Positions 16,140 to 24,683 of a stretch of 64,000 nucleotides of DNA are shown in pieces. The stretch spans positions 1 to 64,000 of the forward strand of contig JBAZJT010000014.1 of the NCBI GenBank assembly GCA_041651175.1, written 5' to 3'. The notes under the pieces are model-generated. The model did not search any database and had not been told where the DNA came from. It was given only the letters and a program-made list of their open reading frames with translations. Source of the DNA: Elusimicrobiales bacterium (GTDB lineage Bacteria > Elusimicrobiota > Elusimicrobia > Elusimicrobiales > Elusimicrobiaceae). Both the position numbers and the translations under genes were made by a program. The stretch's first letter is position 1. Each line of letters opens with the position of its first letter.

Positions 16140-18185
16140 ATGATAACATACTGGGAGATACGTCCTGAGCCTTCCGTGCGCGACAGCCGCCGCCACGCGC
16201 TTTACATAGACGGCGACAAAGAAGATGTCGCTGCCATCCTTCTTAAACTCGGCAACCACTGCGGCCGGCCCCGCCGCGTGGCCGAGCCTTACACCTACCG
16301 CTTCTACATACATTCCGCCGACGCCGAACTGCTGGACAACGCCGCCGATATAATGGCCGCCGCCGCCGCCGAATCCCAGCGGCGCGCCAGGCGGGCCGCC
16401 TACTCCCGCCGCAGGCCGCTGCAAAATCCCGCGCCGGGATTCCGTCCGCCGCCCGCCGTGGTGCCGGAGGAGGCGCCGCCCGCCCCGGCGCAGGAGGAAA
16501 ACCCGCCGGACGCTCCGGCATTTGCCGGGCCGGACCCTACGGCATTTATGAGCAAGACGGACGGCGGGATTGAGTCTCCGGCGCAGGCCGCGCAGCCGGA
16601 AGGCGCCGCCGCACCGCCGCAAAATTCCGTAGAAGAGGAAAAGCCGCCTCTGGATATGGAGGTGTTCATGCAGGCGGGCGCCATAACGTCGTTTCCGGGA
16701 ACCGTCAGCGAGGGCGGCGTTATCCAGCTTGAAGAGCCGTCCGCGGAGGGGCAGGCCGGGCCGGACGGCGCGGATGTTTTCGTCCGCCGGGCCGCGAATG
16801 AAACCTGGACCGCGCCCAGTTTCTCCGGACTGGGCCCGCCGGAACAGCCCCGGCCCATGCAGGAAGCGCAGCAGCCGTTTCCCGGCGCGGAGCCGGGCGC
16901 GGAGCCTTTTGTGATTTCGCCCCGGGACACCGAGCGGCAGGCGTTTGAAATATTCGGCAGCGTTCAGGAGGATGCGGCGCGCGCCGAAGAGGAGATAATC
17001 CCTCCCCGCCCGTGGTCGCTGGAAATGCCTGTCAACCCCCTCTACACCTTTGACACGCTGGTGGTGGGGGCCAACCGCTTTGCGCATGCGGCGGCAAATT
17101 CCGTGGTTGAAAATCCCGGGGGCATGTACAACCCTCTTGTCATTTTCGGGCCCGCTGGCAGCGGCAAAACCCATTTCATAAACGCGGTGGCTTATGCGCT
17201 TTTACCGGTGCTGGGGCAGGAGGCGCTGTTTTTCACCGACGGCGCGCGCTTTTCCCGCGGGATGGAGCAGCTTGCCTCCGGCGGAGCGGACGAGCTTAAG
17301 AACCTGGCGGAACGGACAAGGGCGGTGTTTATAGACGATATAGACCTTATGTCCGTTTCTGACGCCAACAGGGTGTCTGCGGCGCAGTGGCTGGATTCCG
17401 CCGTTAAGGGGGGAAAGCAGATAGTGGTCGCTTCCAGCCTGCCGCCGGAGCAGCTCGTGGCGCTGGAGGAAAATCTGGGTTTCAAGTTCGATACCGGCTG
17501 GTCGGCGGAATTAAAGTGCCCGTCCGGAAAATTTTACGGCGCGATAGTCTCAAAAATGATGGAAAGCAGCGGCATCGCCCTGTCGGACGAAAGCGTGTTC
17601 AGGCTTTTCGGCAAGTCGCAGATGCCGCTTGATGCCGTAAGGCGCATAATAGCCGATGCGCTGAAACTTGAAAAACTGTCCGCCGCCGCAGGCGGCGCGG
17701 CCGTGCAGCGCGCCGATGCGTTTGACATGCTTCTGGCTGCGGACGGCGGCGGGGACAAGTCGTTGCCGGACGTGCCGGAGCTTCAGCGCGCCGCGGATTC
17801 TGATTTTTCAGGGCGCGAATGGGGCCGCTGGGCGTTTCTGTGCCAGACCGGAGATTTGCGGTATGTGCGCTGGGCGGCGCTTTCGCTGACCGAGCGTGCC
17901 CGCGAAATGAAGCTGGAAGGCGGTTTCGAAATCACCCTTGCCCGGGAATACGATTATGCCCGCATGGCCGACGCCGCCTATGATTTGGCCGAAGCCTGCC
18001 GCGGCGCCCGCGTGAAATCCGCAGTGATTCTGCTGCCCGCGGACGGGAAAAAGGCCGCGCGCGACGAATTCGCCAGGCTGGTGCGCCATATTCTGGAAGC
18101 TGCGGGAACGTTCTGCGCCACGCTTGAGATGGAGCAGTTGAAATCGCCGTCCGCATACTCGCGTATACTGCTGGATTTGATTTGA
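16140..18185 (+). CDS. DnaA-like AAA+ protein without DnaA DNA-binding domain
   Basis: 681 aa. Residues 1-80 form an unrecognised domain; about 80-290 is a Pro/Ala/Glu-rich low-complexity linker; about 295-545 resembles the DnaA/Hda ATPase: a PLYTFDTLVVGANRF start equivalent to DnaA's FTFDxFVxGxxN, Walker A FGPAGSGKTHF (near 337), Walker B VFIDDIDLM (near 396). The C-terminal 120 residues show no DnaA domain IV helix-turn-helix and match nothing I recognise. True replication initiators are shorter and end in that domain, so this is a paralogue. It lies between deoC and the pilus locus, 16 nt after deoC. A role in pilus or polarity control is a guess from position only. Confidence 0.6.
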   Translation: MITYWEIRPEPSVRDSRRHALYIDGDKEDVAAILLKLGNHCGRPRRVAEPYTYRFYIHSADAELLDNAADIMAAAAAESQRRARRAAYSRRRPLQNPAPGFRPPPAVVPEEAPPAPAQEENPPDAPAFAGPDPTAFMSKTDGGIESPAQAAQPEGAAAPPQNSVEEEKPPLDMEVFMQAGAITSFPGTVSEGGVIQLEEPSAEGQAGPDGADVFVRRAANETWTAPSFSGLGPPEQPRPMQEAQQPFPGAEPGAEPFVISPRDTERQAFEIFGSVQEDAARAEEEIIPPRPWSLEMPVNPLYTFDTLVVGANRFAHAAANSVVENPGGMYNPLVIFGPAGSGKTHFINAVAYALLPVLGQEALFFTDGARFSRGMEQLASGGADELKNLAERTRAVFIDDIDLMSVSDANRVSAAQWLDSAVKGGKQIVVASSLPPEQLVALEENLGFKFDTGWSAELKCPSGKFYGAIVSKMMESSGIALSDESVFRLFGKSQMPLDAVRRIIADALKLEKLSAAAGGAAVQRADAFDMLLAADGGGDKSLPDVPELQRAADSDFSGREWGRWAFLCQTGDLRYVRWAALSLTERAREMKLEGGFEITLAREYDYARMADAAYDLAEACRGARVKSAVILLPADGKKAARDEFARLVRHILEAAGTFCATLEMEQLKSPSAYSRILLDLI

Positions 18186-18424
18186 CGCCGCCCTTATTGA
18201 CTCCTGCGCAAGTAATGTCCCGTGCGGTTGACCGCAGTCGCGTTTGAGGCAAGCATCATGCGCGCGTCGATGTCCGTATGCAGGCGCATGGCGGCGCCGC
18301 ATCACCCGCGAATGCGGACGTATGGGGCACTGCTTATGTCCGGCTCAATAAGTTTGTATACTGTGTTCGCGCGCGAAGGGGTATGCGACTGCGCGCGCGG
18401 CTGCTGCCGCAGGTGCGGACACTA
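18186..18424. other. Gap before the pilus locus
   Basis: 239 nt with no convincing gene; the frame from 18278 continues into the next gene but has atypical composition. TATACT at 18357-18362 could be a -10 box, but the matching -35 (TTATGT at 18334) is weak. Confidence 0.3.
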
Positions 18425-20233
18425 ATGGAGATGTTTTTGGTTTTTTTGAGGATTATGAGGATAATACCGGTTCTGGCGGTTTTTTGCGGACTGCTGCTGC
18501 CTGCGGCGGACTGCTCCGCGCAGTCCGGCGCGGGCAGGTCCGGCGGAAGCCAGGCGGTGGAGGACCAGTCTCGCCGGATATGGCATGCCATGAAAATGTA
18601 CCGCAACGGCGATTATCAGAAGGCAATGGATTTGTTCATGGATGTGCTGGTAAACGGTTCCCCGTCCGAGCGTGCCATAGCCAACGAGTATGTCAACAAG
18701 ATAAGCCAGAAGCTTGAGGTTGACAACTGGGAAACCGATAACGTTTACACCGAAGACGAAGAAGAGCAGGAAACTGCCGACGGCCAGGCAGCGGAGCCGT
18801 CGCTTAAAAAAGAGCTTTCAAAAATGGGCGGCGTCGTTATTTCCGGAGTGAAATCAGTCTATTACAGGCTTAAGACAGGCAAGCCCGCGCCGGAACAGCC
18901 GCCTGCGCGGGTGGAAGCCGCCGCCGCGACCGCCGCCTCCGGCCCGGCTGGGGAGCGCGCGCGCCAGGTGGACCAGAAAATAAGCGCGATGCGGGGTTTT
19001 ATCTCGGGGATTCTTTCCAAAACCAAAGGCGTGCGCGTGTTTATGGACGGTGACAGAGTGGAAGCCCTGATGCTTGATCCTGCCGTGCTGTTTTCCAAAA
19101 GTCTGAAGTTCCGGCAGCCCGCGGCGGGTAAAATCCTGTCGGCGGTGGCGGGTCTGATGTACACCAACGGCAACGTCTGCTTTGTGATAACGCCGCAGGG
19201 ATTCACCTCCGCGGGGGCCAGAATGCTGGATATGCGCCGGGCTATGGCGGTCAACTCGTATCTGATGCACAAGGGTATTTCGGCTGCGCGCTTGTTTGTC
19301 AATCTGGGGCTTTCGTCGCAGGAGCCGCTGCCCCACAACTTCAAGGACATACAGGGCATAGGCATAACTTTTGATTATGCCCGCCAGCCGCTGCTTAGCC
19401 AGAGCGACGGCTCCGGGCGGCTGCCGCCGCGGACAACCCTGGGCGTTTTCCCGTCGTCAATATCCACCGACAGGATGCAGGGGGCTATAGTGGAGTTCGC
19501 CGCCATAGAGACTTCGGCCCGCGTTGACTACTGGCGCCTTCAGATTTTCCGCGCCGAAAGCGACGGCTCCCTGTCGGTCATGCAGGAGACATCCGGGCAG
19601 GACGCCGCGTATCATCAGATATTCTGGAACGCGCGCAAAGGTTTTTCCGGCGCGGCGTCGCCGCCGGGGAAATACCTTTGCGTGTTCACGGCTTCGGACA
19701 GCGCGGGCCGCGAGCAGATAGCGCGCCGCGTCATAAACGTCACCGGCATGGCGCAGGCGGGCAAGGGCCGCTTGCTCAAAAAAGGAGCGGCGGGCGGCGG
19801 ACAGGGCATAGGCGTCGTCATCCGAAAAGGCAAGGCTGCGGCCAAACGCAAGGCGGCCGCGCACAAAAAAACCAAAAAACGCGCGCCGCGGAGCGGCCGC
19901 GAGGTTTCGGATGAAAACGGCTTTGTTGCCATGAGCGGCAGAAAGGCGTATACTATCCGTTACGGTGCCGGCACAGCGGATATTTCGGACGCGGCCAAGC
20001 CGCAGGTCGCCAAGCTTGCGGACATGATGGTTTCCAGACCGGACGACAAGGTTATCATATCCGCCCGCGCGTCTTCGTCCGAACCGGATGCGGCGTTCCT
20101 TGCGGAGAAGCGGGCCAAGGCGCTTGTGGAAATGCTGGTCAACGAATACGGGGTGGATACTTCCATGATGGATACCAAGACGGAGGTCAGCGCGCAGGCG
20201 GAGCCGGTCTGCGTTGTTGTGTTTGGAGAATAG
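18425..20233 (+). CDS. Secreted protein with two OmpA-like domains and an Ig/FlgD-like domain
   Basis: About 602 aa from ATG 18425; ATG 18431 and 18455 are alternatives, all giving a hydrophobic signal sequence ending near ADCSAQ. Then: an alpha-helical TPR-like part (IWHAMKMYRNGDYQKAMDLF), a linker, a first OmpA-like domain (about 200-320), a FlgD/Ig-like beta domain (about 335-440), a basic Lys/Arg linker, and a second OmpA-like domain (about 504-602; FLAEKRAKALVEML). OmpA domains bind peptidoglycan. It heads the pilus operon 5 nt before the pilM-pilN gene, so it probably anchors the pilus machine to the cell wall, as TsaP or FimV do elsewhere; that function is inferred. Confidence 0.6.
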   Translation: MEMFLVFLRIMRIIPVLAVFCGLLLPAADCSAQSGAGRSGGSQAVEDQSRRIWHAMKMYRNGDYQKAMDLFMDVLVNGSPSERAIANEYVNKISQKLEVDNWETDNVYTEDEEEQETADGQAAEPSLKKELSKMGGVVISGVKSVYYRLKTGKPAPEQPPARVEAAAATAASGPAGERARQVDQKISAMRGFISGILSKTKGVRVFMDGDRVEALMLDPAVLFSKSLKFRQPAAGKILSAVAGLMYTNGNVCFVITPQGFTSAGARMLDMRRAMAVNSYLMHKGISAARLFVNLGLSSQEPLPHNFKDIQGIGITFDYARQPLLSQSDGSGRLPPRTTLGVFPSSISTDRMQGAIVEFAAIETSARVDYWRLQIFRAESDGSLSVMQETSGQDAAYHQIFWNARKGFSGAASPPGKYLCVFTASDSAGREQIARRVINVTGMAQAGKGRLLKKGAAGGGQGIGVVIRKGKAAAKRKAAAHKKTKKRAPRSGREVSDENGFVAMSGRKAYTIRYGAGTADISDAAKPQVAKLADMMVSRPDDKVIISARASSSEPDAAFLAEKRAKALVEMLVNEYGVDTSMMDTKTEVSAQAEPVCVVVFGE

Positions 20234-20238
20234 CGCAT

Positions 20239-21834
20239 ATGTCCATGCTTGACAATATGATGGGAAAACGCGCGGTTACCCTGACCTCGTGCCTGGGTAT
20301 GTATCTCACCATGGAGGAAATCGGGCTGGTTGAAACGCAACTGGGAGGCGGCGCCGTCAAGATAGGCCGCTATGTCAGAATCGCCCTGCCTCCGCCCAAG
20401 AAAAGCGACGGGGACGCCCGTGCCTCTGCCATGAACGCGGATTTCATAACCAAGGAGGCCAACTGGCTGCCGCATCTGGAAAAGGCCATAAAGCAGGTTG
20501 ACCTGGACACCCGCAAAGTGATGCTGGCGCTTTCTCCCCAGTTCGCGGTGTTCCGCTATTTCCTGATGCCGATGGTGGAGCGGCGGTTCTGGAAACAGTC
20601 GATTCCGCTTGAGGCGAAAAAATACGTTCCCTTCCCGTTTGAAACCTCCATTTACGATTTTCAGGTGCACATGCACGACCTGCCGGACGGAAGGGGCAGG
20701 ATGATGGGCGTTATTTTCGCTCTGACCAGCGCCAAAATAGTGGAATCCCTGGTGGAAGGCGTCAAAAAAGCCGGGTTGGAACCGGTGGGCGTGGAAGTAT
20801 CGGCCATGTCGGCCGGCAGGCTGCTGGGCCATGCCTGCGGCGGCACCACCGCGCCCAGGATATACGCGCATTTTGATGCCAGTTCCGCCTACATGCTGCT
20901 TTACAACAATGGCGTGCCGCTGCTGTTCCGCGAGGTCAATTTCGGCGACACCATGGGCACCAAACGGCGCCGGCTGGACGTCAAGGGCCCGCTTGATTTC
21001 GTGCATAAGCAGTTCGGCGAGCAGATTTTCAAGGAGCTTTACCTCAGCGGAGAAAATCTGGATGTGTGGAAATCCTCCGTGCTGGAGGATGCCAAGCTGC
21101 CGCTGAAGATGTGGGACCCGAAGGCCGCCTTCAAGCTGCGCGACGGGAACTGGGGCATGTATTCCGCCATAGGCGCCGGGATACGCCACATGACAGGCGA
21201 GGCGGGGGTGGACCTTCTCCACACCACCAGCGCTGCAGTGGATGAGGCGCGCGTCAGTCTTACGGTATGGGCTGTTGCCATAGGCATGGTGGTGATTTCC
21301 GGGCTTATGGCGTTCAGCGCCCAGGCCAGGTTTTTCATGGCCACCATGGAACTAAGCAGGCTGCGCGCTTCCATAAGCGAGGTGCCGGAATTCTCCGGCC
21401 TGACTTCCGACGGGATTCAGCAGGCGGTGGACAGCATCAGGGCATACTCCGGCAAGCTGCAGGCGCTCGGCGGCAATCCTGATTATTACGCTCCCAAACT
21501 GGTTGCCGTGCTTGATTCCGTGCCGGACAAGGTGTGGGTTTCGGACGTCGGGTACTCCGGCGTGCTGCCGTCCGCCGGCTCGCGCGGGGAAAGCGAATTG
21601 TCCATAACCGGAAAGGTGCGTTCCGGCTCGGCCCAGAACGATGTGGCCATAGTGCAAACTTTCATTGACACCCTCAAGGCCAATCCGGAAATTCAGAAGG
21701 CATTCATCGCGCCCGGAGGACAGTGCCTGAAAGATTTTGTCACTTCCCGCTCGCAGGACCGCTCCGCCCAGGATTCGGCTGCGGACACCAATTTCTCCAT
21801 CAAATGCAAGGTGCAGCCGGGAGGAGGTTTCTGA
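20239..21834 (+). CDS. PilM-PilN fusion, type IV pilus alignment protein
   Basis: 531 aa. Residues 1 to about 320 are an actin-like PilM domain (LEKAIKQVDLDTRKVMLAL, EAKKYVPFPFETSIYDFQV, GLEPVGVEVSAMSAGRLL). At about 324-331, VDLLHTTS replaces the INLLP peptide that starts normal PilN proteins. A transmembrane helix follows (about 342-358), then a periplasmic PilN-like part with a coiled start and a ferredoxin-like end. Normally PilM is cytoplasmic and docks on the N-terminal tail of a separate PilN; here the two are one polypeptide. No separate pilM or pilN is present. pilO follows with a TGATG overlap and GAGGAGG ribosome site. Confidence 0.8.
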   Translation: MSMLDNMMGKRAVTLTSCLGMYLTMEEIGLVETQLGGGAVKIGRYVRIALPPPKKSDGDARASAMNADFITKEANWLPHLEKAIKQVDLDTRKVMLALSPQFAVFRYFLMPMVERRFWKQSIPLEAKKYVPFPFETSIYDFQVHMHDLPDGRGRMMGVIFALTSAKIVESLVEGVKKAGLEPVGVEVSAMSAGRLLGHACGGTTAPRIYAHFDASSAYMLLYNNGVPLLFREVNFGDTMGTKRRRLDVKGPLDFVHKQFGEQIFKELYLSGENLDVWKSSVLEDAKLPLKMWDPKAAFKLRDGNWGMYSAIGAGIRHMTGEAGVDLLHTTSAAVDEARVSLTVWAVAIGMVVISGLMAFSAQARFFMATMELSRLRASISEVPEFSGLTSDGIQQAVDSIRAYSGKLQALGGNPDYYAPKLVAVLDSVPDKVWVSDVGYSGVLPSAGSRGESELSITGKVRSGSAQNDVAIVQTFIDTLKANPEIQKAFIAPGGQCLKDFVTSRSQDRSAQDSAADTNFSIKCKVQPGGGF

Positions 21835-22439
21835 TGGCACAGAAACTGGAGGATGTGCTTCGCGGGCATCTGGACTATACGCGAGAGTCCTTGTCCCTTG
21901 TCCAGTCCAAATTCCGCGAGCAGGGGTGGAAATACTTCAAAGTTCCTCTTGCCGTGGGGTTGGGCGGCTCCCTGTTTTTTTATTCCGCGCTTTACAAGCC
22001 GCTTTCATCTTCCACAAACAACAAACGTTCCCAGATAGACGCCATGAAGGCGCAGGCGCAGTTCGCCACCGATTACGACACATACAAAAGCCAGATGCTG
22101 AACGCGCAGCGGCGTTTTCCCACCCAGAAAGAGCGGACGGAGTGGCTGGGCAACCTGATAACCATGTCCTGCACTTCGGAAAACGTGGTGCCCGGCCAGG
22201 TGAGCGTGCCGACCGAAAGCGGGGACGGCGATATTTCAGTGATATCGCTTCAGTTCAATTTCGTGTCTGAACTGCCGCGCATAGGCAGGATTCTGGCCAG
22301 GATAGAAAGCAGCGACCGTTTTGTGAAGCTGGAAAGGGTGGCGCTGCACAAGACTAGCGACAAGTCCAATCTGATATCCGCGGAAGTGCGGATATCCACG
22401 GTGTCGCCTAAACGCAATACCGGCATTGCAGGTGGGTAA
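21834..22439 (+). CDS. pilO: Type IV pilus inner-membrane protein PilO
   Basis: 201 aa. A cytoplasmic N terminus of about 35 residues, one transmembrane helix (FKVPLAVGLGGSLFFYSAL), a coiled segment and a C-terminal ferredoxin-like domain (SLQFNFVSELPRIGRILARIE) are the PilO plan. It would pair with the PilN part of the upstream fusion to align the motor with the secretin. The start at 21834 overlaps the previous stop by 1 nt and has GGAGG at 21823-21827. Sequence conservation in this family is low, so the call leans on position and topology. Confidence 0.75.
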   Translation: MAQKLEDVLRGHLDYTRESLSLVQSKFREQGWKYFKVPLAVGLGGSLFFYSALYKPLSSSTNNKRSQIDAMKAQAQFATDYDTYKSQMLNAQRRFPTQKERTEWLGNLITMSCTSENVVPGQVSVPTESGDGDISVISLQFNFVSELPRIGRILARIESSDRFVKLERVALHKTSDKSNLISAEVRISTVSPKRNTGIAGG

Positions 22440-22443
22440 GCAT

Positions 22444-22956
22444 ATGATTAGCCGCTTCTGTGTTCATGCGCGCAAAGCCGTTGTCCTGTGTGTTGCGGCG
22501 GGGATTGCCGCGCCATGCCTGGCGCAGGCAACGCCCTCCGCTGCCGCGCAGAACGGGAATTCCGCAGCGCAGACTGCCGCGCCGGTTGCCGCGGCGGAAG
22601 TGTCGTCGGCGACGGCGGTGGAGGTCTCTGAACAGAAAGTGGTGTTCAATCCTAAATCCGGCAGAAATCCGTTTTTGTCTCCGGAAGACATCGCCGCGCT
22701 GGAAGCGGAAAAGATGGCGACCCGCCAGCAGGTGGCTGCCGCGCAGGCGGCCAAGACCGGATCAATAGTCAGGCGGGGGTCCAATATTTTAATTCAGGGC
22801 ATAATTGGTAAAATGGCGATAGTGAACAACCAGTCGGTATCCGCGGGAGGGTATGTGGGAGATGTGAAGGTTATCAGCGTCGGCGCCAATTCCGTGACTT
22901 TTGAGGAGAACGGAATGCGGTTCACAAAAGCGTTTCAGGAGTTGAGAAGAAGATAG
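22444..22956 (+). CDS. pilP: PilP-like periplasmic pilus assembly protein
   Basis: 170 aa. A cleavable signal peptide (hydrophobic core ending APCLAQA) replaces the lipoprotein signal of Pseudomonas PilP; then an Ala-rich unstructured linker, KSGRNPFLSPEDI (PilP proteins carry a similar R-x-P-F motif), and a small beta domain (ILIQGIIGKMAIVNNQSV...VTFEENGMRFTKAF). PilP joins PilN/PilO to the secretin. It starts after pilO with AGGTGG at 22430-22435 and precedes pilQ. Confidence 0.7.
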   Translation: MISRFCVHARKAVVLCVAAGIAAPCLAQATPSAAAQNGNSAAQTAAPVAAAEVSSATAVEVSEQKVVFNPKSGRNPFLSPEDIAALEAEKMATRQQVAAAQAAKTGSIVRRGSNILIQGIIGKMAIVNNQSVSAGGYVGDVKVISVGANSVTFEENGMRFTKAFQELRRR

Positions 22957-23006
22957 CGCGGAATGATGTTTGGCCGCGCGGAAGCCGCTTATCGGGAGCT
23001 GGATTT

Positions 23007-24683
23007 ATGAATATGAACAAGATCAGGCCGTATGTCGCGCTTGCGCTTGCGGCGGTGCAGATGCTGCTGCCGGTTTCCGGCGCGCTGGCACAGGATATTC
23101 CCCAGCCGGATGCGGGCGGCGGCGCCCCGCCCGCGCAGGACGCCGCAGCCGCTCCCGCGCCGGATGCGGGCGGCGGCGATTTCACAATGCCTACGGCCAA
23201 TCCGCCGGGAACCCCTCTTGACGCTTCCGGCGGGTCGCCTCAGCCTTTGTACGAGGAGACCGAGCGCGTGGAGCCGATGGAGAAAAAAATCATGGTCCGG
23301 CTGCGCGGGGCGCCGCTGTCGGCGTTTTTGGAGACCGTGTCCGCCCAGTCCGGCATCAATTTCGTGGTTTCGGACAAGGTGGCCCAGGATGTCACAATAT
23401 CGGCTTTTCTTCCCAAGGTAACCGCGCGCGAGGCGCTTCAGATACTGCTGCGCATGCACGGCCTGACATACGAGCGCGTGGGCAAGAGCCATACCTATGT
23501 TATATTGAAGCGTTCCGCCAGAGCAAGAAACGTGGTGACAAAAATATACACACTCAGCTTCATCTCCCTGCTGGCGGGGGAAACGTCGCAGCAGGAAATG
23601 TCGGCTATAACTTCAGCTGATGTGTCCTTCACCGGAGGGTTCAGCGGCGGGGGCGGCGGGGGCGCCGGCGGCGGCCAGAGCGGAGGCGGAGGCGGAGGCC
23701 AGGGCGGCGCGGGCGCCAGCGAAGGCGTTGCCATCATCAATGTGCTGCGCAGCGTGATGAGCAGAACCGGTACCATCGCCAGCGAGCCGCGCACGAACAG
23801 TCTTATTGTCACCGACGATGCGGACCGCTTCCCGCAGATAGAGCAGGTGCTTTCCGAACTGGACAAAAAAGCTCCCCAGGTGCTTATAGAAGCTAAAATC
23901 ATGGAAATAAACAGCACCCGCCTCAACGAGATGGGCATAGAATGGGGCGGCTCGCGCGGCGAGCTGGCCTATTTCCAGGGTCCCACCCGGCTTACCGATT
24001 ATTTCCTGCGTCCCGGATTTTTCAGCGGCGACCAGTGGAAGTATATGTTCCCGGACCCCAGTTCCATTGTCACCTCCGGCGGCGGCAGCGGCGGCGGTTC
24101 GGGCGGCTCAGGCGCCTCAATGGGTCCCGGCGGCATAACCTATGGCACCTTCAGCCTCAGCCAGCTTACGGCGATGCTGCGGCTGCTGGTCTCGCGCAGC
24201 GACGCGCGGTATTTAAGCCATCCCAAGGTGGTTACGTTAAACAACAAGATGGCTCTCATCAATATAAGCCAGGATGCGGCGGTCAGCGTAACCAGCACGG
24301 TTACTCAGACCACCACCACCGGAACCCTGGAGCGCAGACGGGTGGGCGTTACGTTGCGCGTTACCCCCCAGGTCAACAAGGACGGCTACATCACCCTGTT
24401 CATACAGCCGTCCTATTCGGATATTCAGGCTTCCGCCGTGACCAACAACGGACAAACGGTCTATGACCCGGTAAGCCGCGGCGCCTCCACCATGATGCGC
24501 GTCAAGAACGGTTCCACGGTGGTGCTGGGCGGCCTGCTTTCGTCCACCGACAACAAGCTTGTGCGCAAGGTCCCGTTGCTTGGATATATTCCGCTTATCG
24601 GCTGGCTGTTCACCAGCGTAAGCCAGACGCGCAAGAATTCGGATCTGGTGCTGTTTGTGACCCCGACCATACTGGTTGACTGA
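23007..24683 (+). CDS. pilQ: Type IV pilus secretin PilQ
   Basis: 558 aa outer-membrane channel. After a signal peptide (ends near GALAQ) come a proline/glycine-rich linker, an STN-like domain (about 92-165), a secretin N domain interrupted by a Gly/Ser/Gln-rich loop (about 212-236), and the C-terminal secretin domain (VLIEAKIMEINSTRLNEMGI, KVVTLNNKMALIN, VLGGLLSS, VPLLGYIPLIGWLF). A second Gly/Ser-rich loop lies near 356-375. The protein is short for PilQ because there is no AMIN domain, which is closer to GspD in plan. The stop overlaps the pilB start (TGATG). Confidence 0.88.
   Translation: MNMNKIRPYVALALAAVQMLLPVSGALAQDIPQPDAGGGAPPAQDAAAAPAPDAGGGDFTMPTANPPGTPLDASGGSPQPLYEETERVEPMEKKIMVRLRGAPLSAFLETVSAQSGINFVVSDKVAQDVTISAFLPKVTAREALQILLRMHGLTYERVGKSHTYVILKRSARARNVVTKIYTLSFISLLAGETSQQEMSAITSADVSFTGGFSGGGGGGAGGGQSGGGGGGQGGAGASEGVAIINVLRSVMSRTGTIASEPRTNSLIVTDDADRFPQIEQVLSELDKKAPQVLIEAKIMEINSTRLNEMGIEWGGSRGELAYFQGPTRLTDYFLRPGFFSGDQWKYMFPDPSSIVTSGGGSGGGSGGSGASMGPGGITYGTFSLSQLTAMLRLLVSRSDARYLSHPKVVTLNNKMALINISQDAAVSVTSTVTQTTTTGTLERRRVGVTLRVTPQVNKDGYITLFIQPSYSDIQASAVTNNGQTVYDPVSRGASTMMRVKNGSTVVLGGLLSSTDNKLVRKVPLLGYIPLIGWLFTSVSQTRKNSDLVLFVTPTILVD

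Noticed and set aside
16140..18185. Chromosomal replication initiator dnaA and nearby oriC
   Set aside because: No domain IV, unusual length, and no cluster of DnaA boxes or dnaN/recF neighbours.
23640..23715. Tandem DNA repeat or CRISPR-like array in GGC-rich sequence
   Set aside because: It is the Gly/Ser-rich loop coding region of the PilQ secretin. No CRISPR array was seen anywhere in the window.
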